From: Paenibacillus dendritiformis
GTDB taxonomy: Bacteria > Bacillota > Bacilli > Paenibacillales > Paenibacillaceae
NCBI RefSeq assembly: GCF_015845845.1
Contig: NZ_LDIG01000254.1
Span: 1 to 36,574, forward strand
DNA length: 36,574 bases
Direction: 5' to 3'
The notes under the pieces are model-generated. The model made no database searches and was not told the DNA's origin. It saw only the letters and a program-made list of their open reading frames with translations. Below, piece after piece: positions 36,357 through 36,574 of this stretch (its first letter is position 1; each line of letters starts with the position of its first letter). The position numbers and the translations under genes were made by a program.

Positions 36357-36574
36357 TTTATGGAGAGTTTGATCCTGGCTCAGGACGAACGCTGGCGGCG
36401 TGCCTAATACATGCAAGTCGAGCGGAGCGGATGGAGTGCTTGCACTCCTGATGCTTAGCGGCGGACGGGTGAGTAATACGTAGGTAACCTGCCCTTAAGA
36501 CCGGGATAACTCACGGAAACGTGGGCTAATACCGGATAGGCGATTTCCTCGCATGAGGGAGTCGGGAAAGGCGG
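36357..36574 (+). rRNA. 16S ribosomal RNA, 5' part
   Basis: The universal AGAGTTTGATCCTGGCTCAG begins at 36364 (E. coli position 8), so the mature end is near 36357. GACGAACGCTGGCGGCGTGC, TGCAAGTCGAGCG and GGCGGACGGGTGAGTAA follow. The variable V1 loop (GGAGTGCTTGCACTCC) and the following text look like Paenibacillus. The gene runs off the right edge after 218 bases. Confidence 0.98.

Overview
The window is a GC-rich chromosomal segment of an endospore-forming Bacillota bacterium, almost certainly a Paenibacillus. Three things point there. The gene order follows the Bacillus subtilis block that runs from yabM/yabN through spoIIE, ftsH, cysK and the folate genes to lysS and an rRNA operon. Sporulation genes are present (yabP, yabQ, spoIIE, yabS, yabT). 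The 16S rRNA 5' end at the right edge looks like the thiaminolyticus/alvei side of Paenibacillus (my recollection, not a search). All protein genes read on the + strand.

Layout. (1) 1-2518: end of a YabM/SpoVB-like flippase, mazG/yabN, an HU gene and rqcP/yabO. (2) 2600-5412: a 7-deazaguanine (preQ1) operon, queC-queD-queE-queF, under a good sigma-A promoter and a preQ1-I riboswitch with a readable terminator/antiterminator switch. It sits between rqcP and yabP, which are adjacent in B. subtilis. (3) 5537-7473: yabP, yabQ, divIC and the S1-domain gene yabR. (4) 7474-8360: a gene-poor stretch with TGCA-type repeats, a 44-bp tandem repeat and the spoIIE promoter. (5) 8361-17478: spoIIE, yabS, yabT, tilS, hpt and ftsH. 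(6) 17505-21842: nadA-nadB-nadC followed by coaX. (7) 21894-25194: hslO, a PrsA-like foldase and cysK. (8) 25262-31299: pabB, pabA, pabC, folP, folB, folK, a small HTH gene and dusB. (9) 31401-33945: greA and lysS. (10) 33992-36035: a broken GH95 glycosidase gene. (11) 36166-36574: rRNA promoter, leader and the start of 16S rRNA.

How the genes work together. queCDE make preQ0 from carboxytetrahydropterin precursors and queF reduces it to preQ1, whose level feeds back through the riboswitch. nadABC make nicotinate mononucleotide from aspartate, and coaX starts CoA synthesis. pabABC should make p-aminobenzoate, which folP joins to the pterin delivered by folB and folK. tilS, hpt and ftsH form the usual conserved cluster, and cysK makes cysteine.

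I found no defence system, phage, CRISPR array or obviously new multi-gene system. The points most worth a second look are local. The p-aminobenzoate branch looks damaged: pabB lacks about 90 residues of its N-terminal domain and pabC carries a one-base frameshift, while folP, folB and folK are intact. The GH95 gene is broken by an internal out-of-frame deletion. Two copies of a palindromic intergenic element occur (5414-5446 and 10946-11027). There are also two other intergenic repeat families and a spoIIE promoter that keeps the unusual 21-bp spacer known from B. subtilis.
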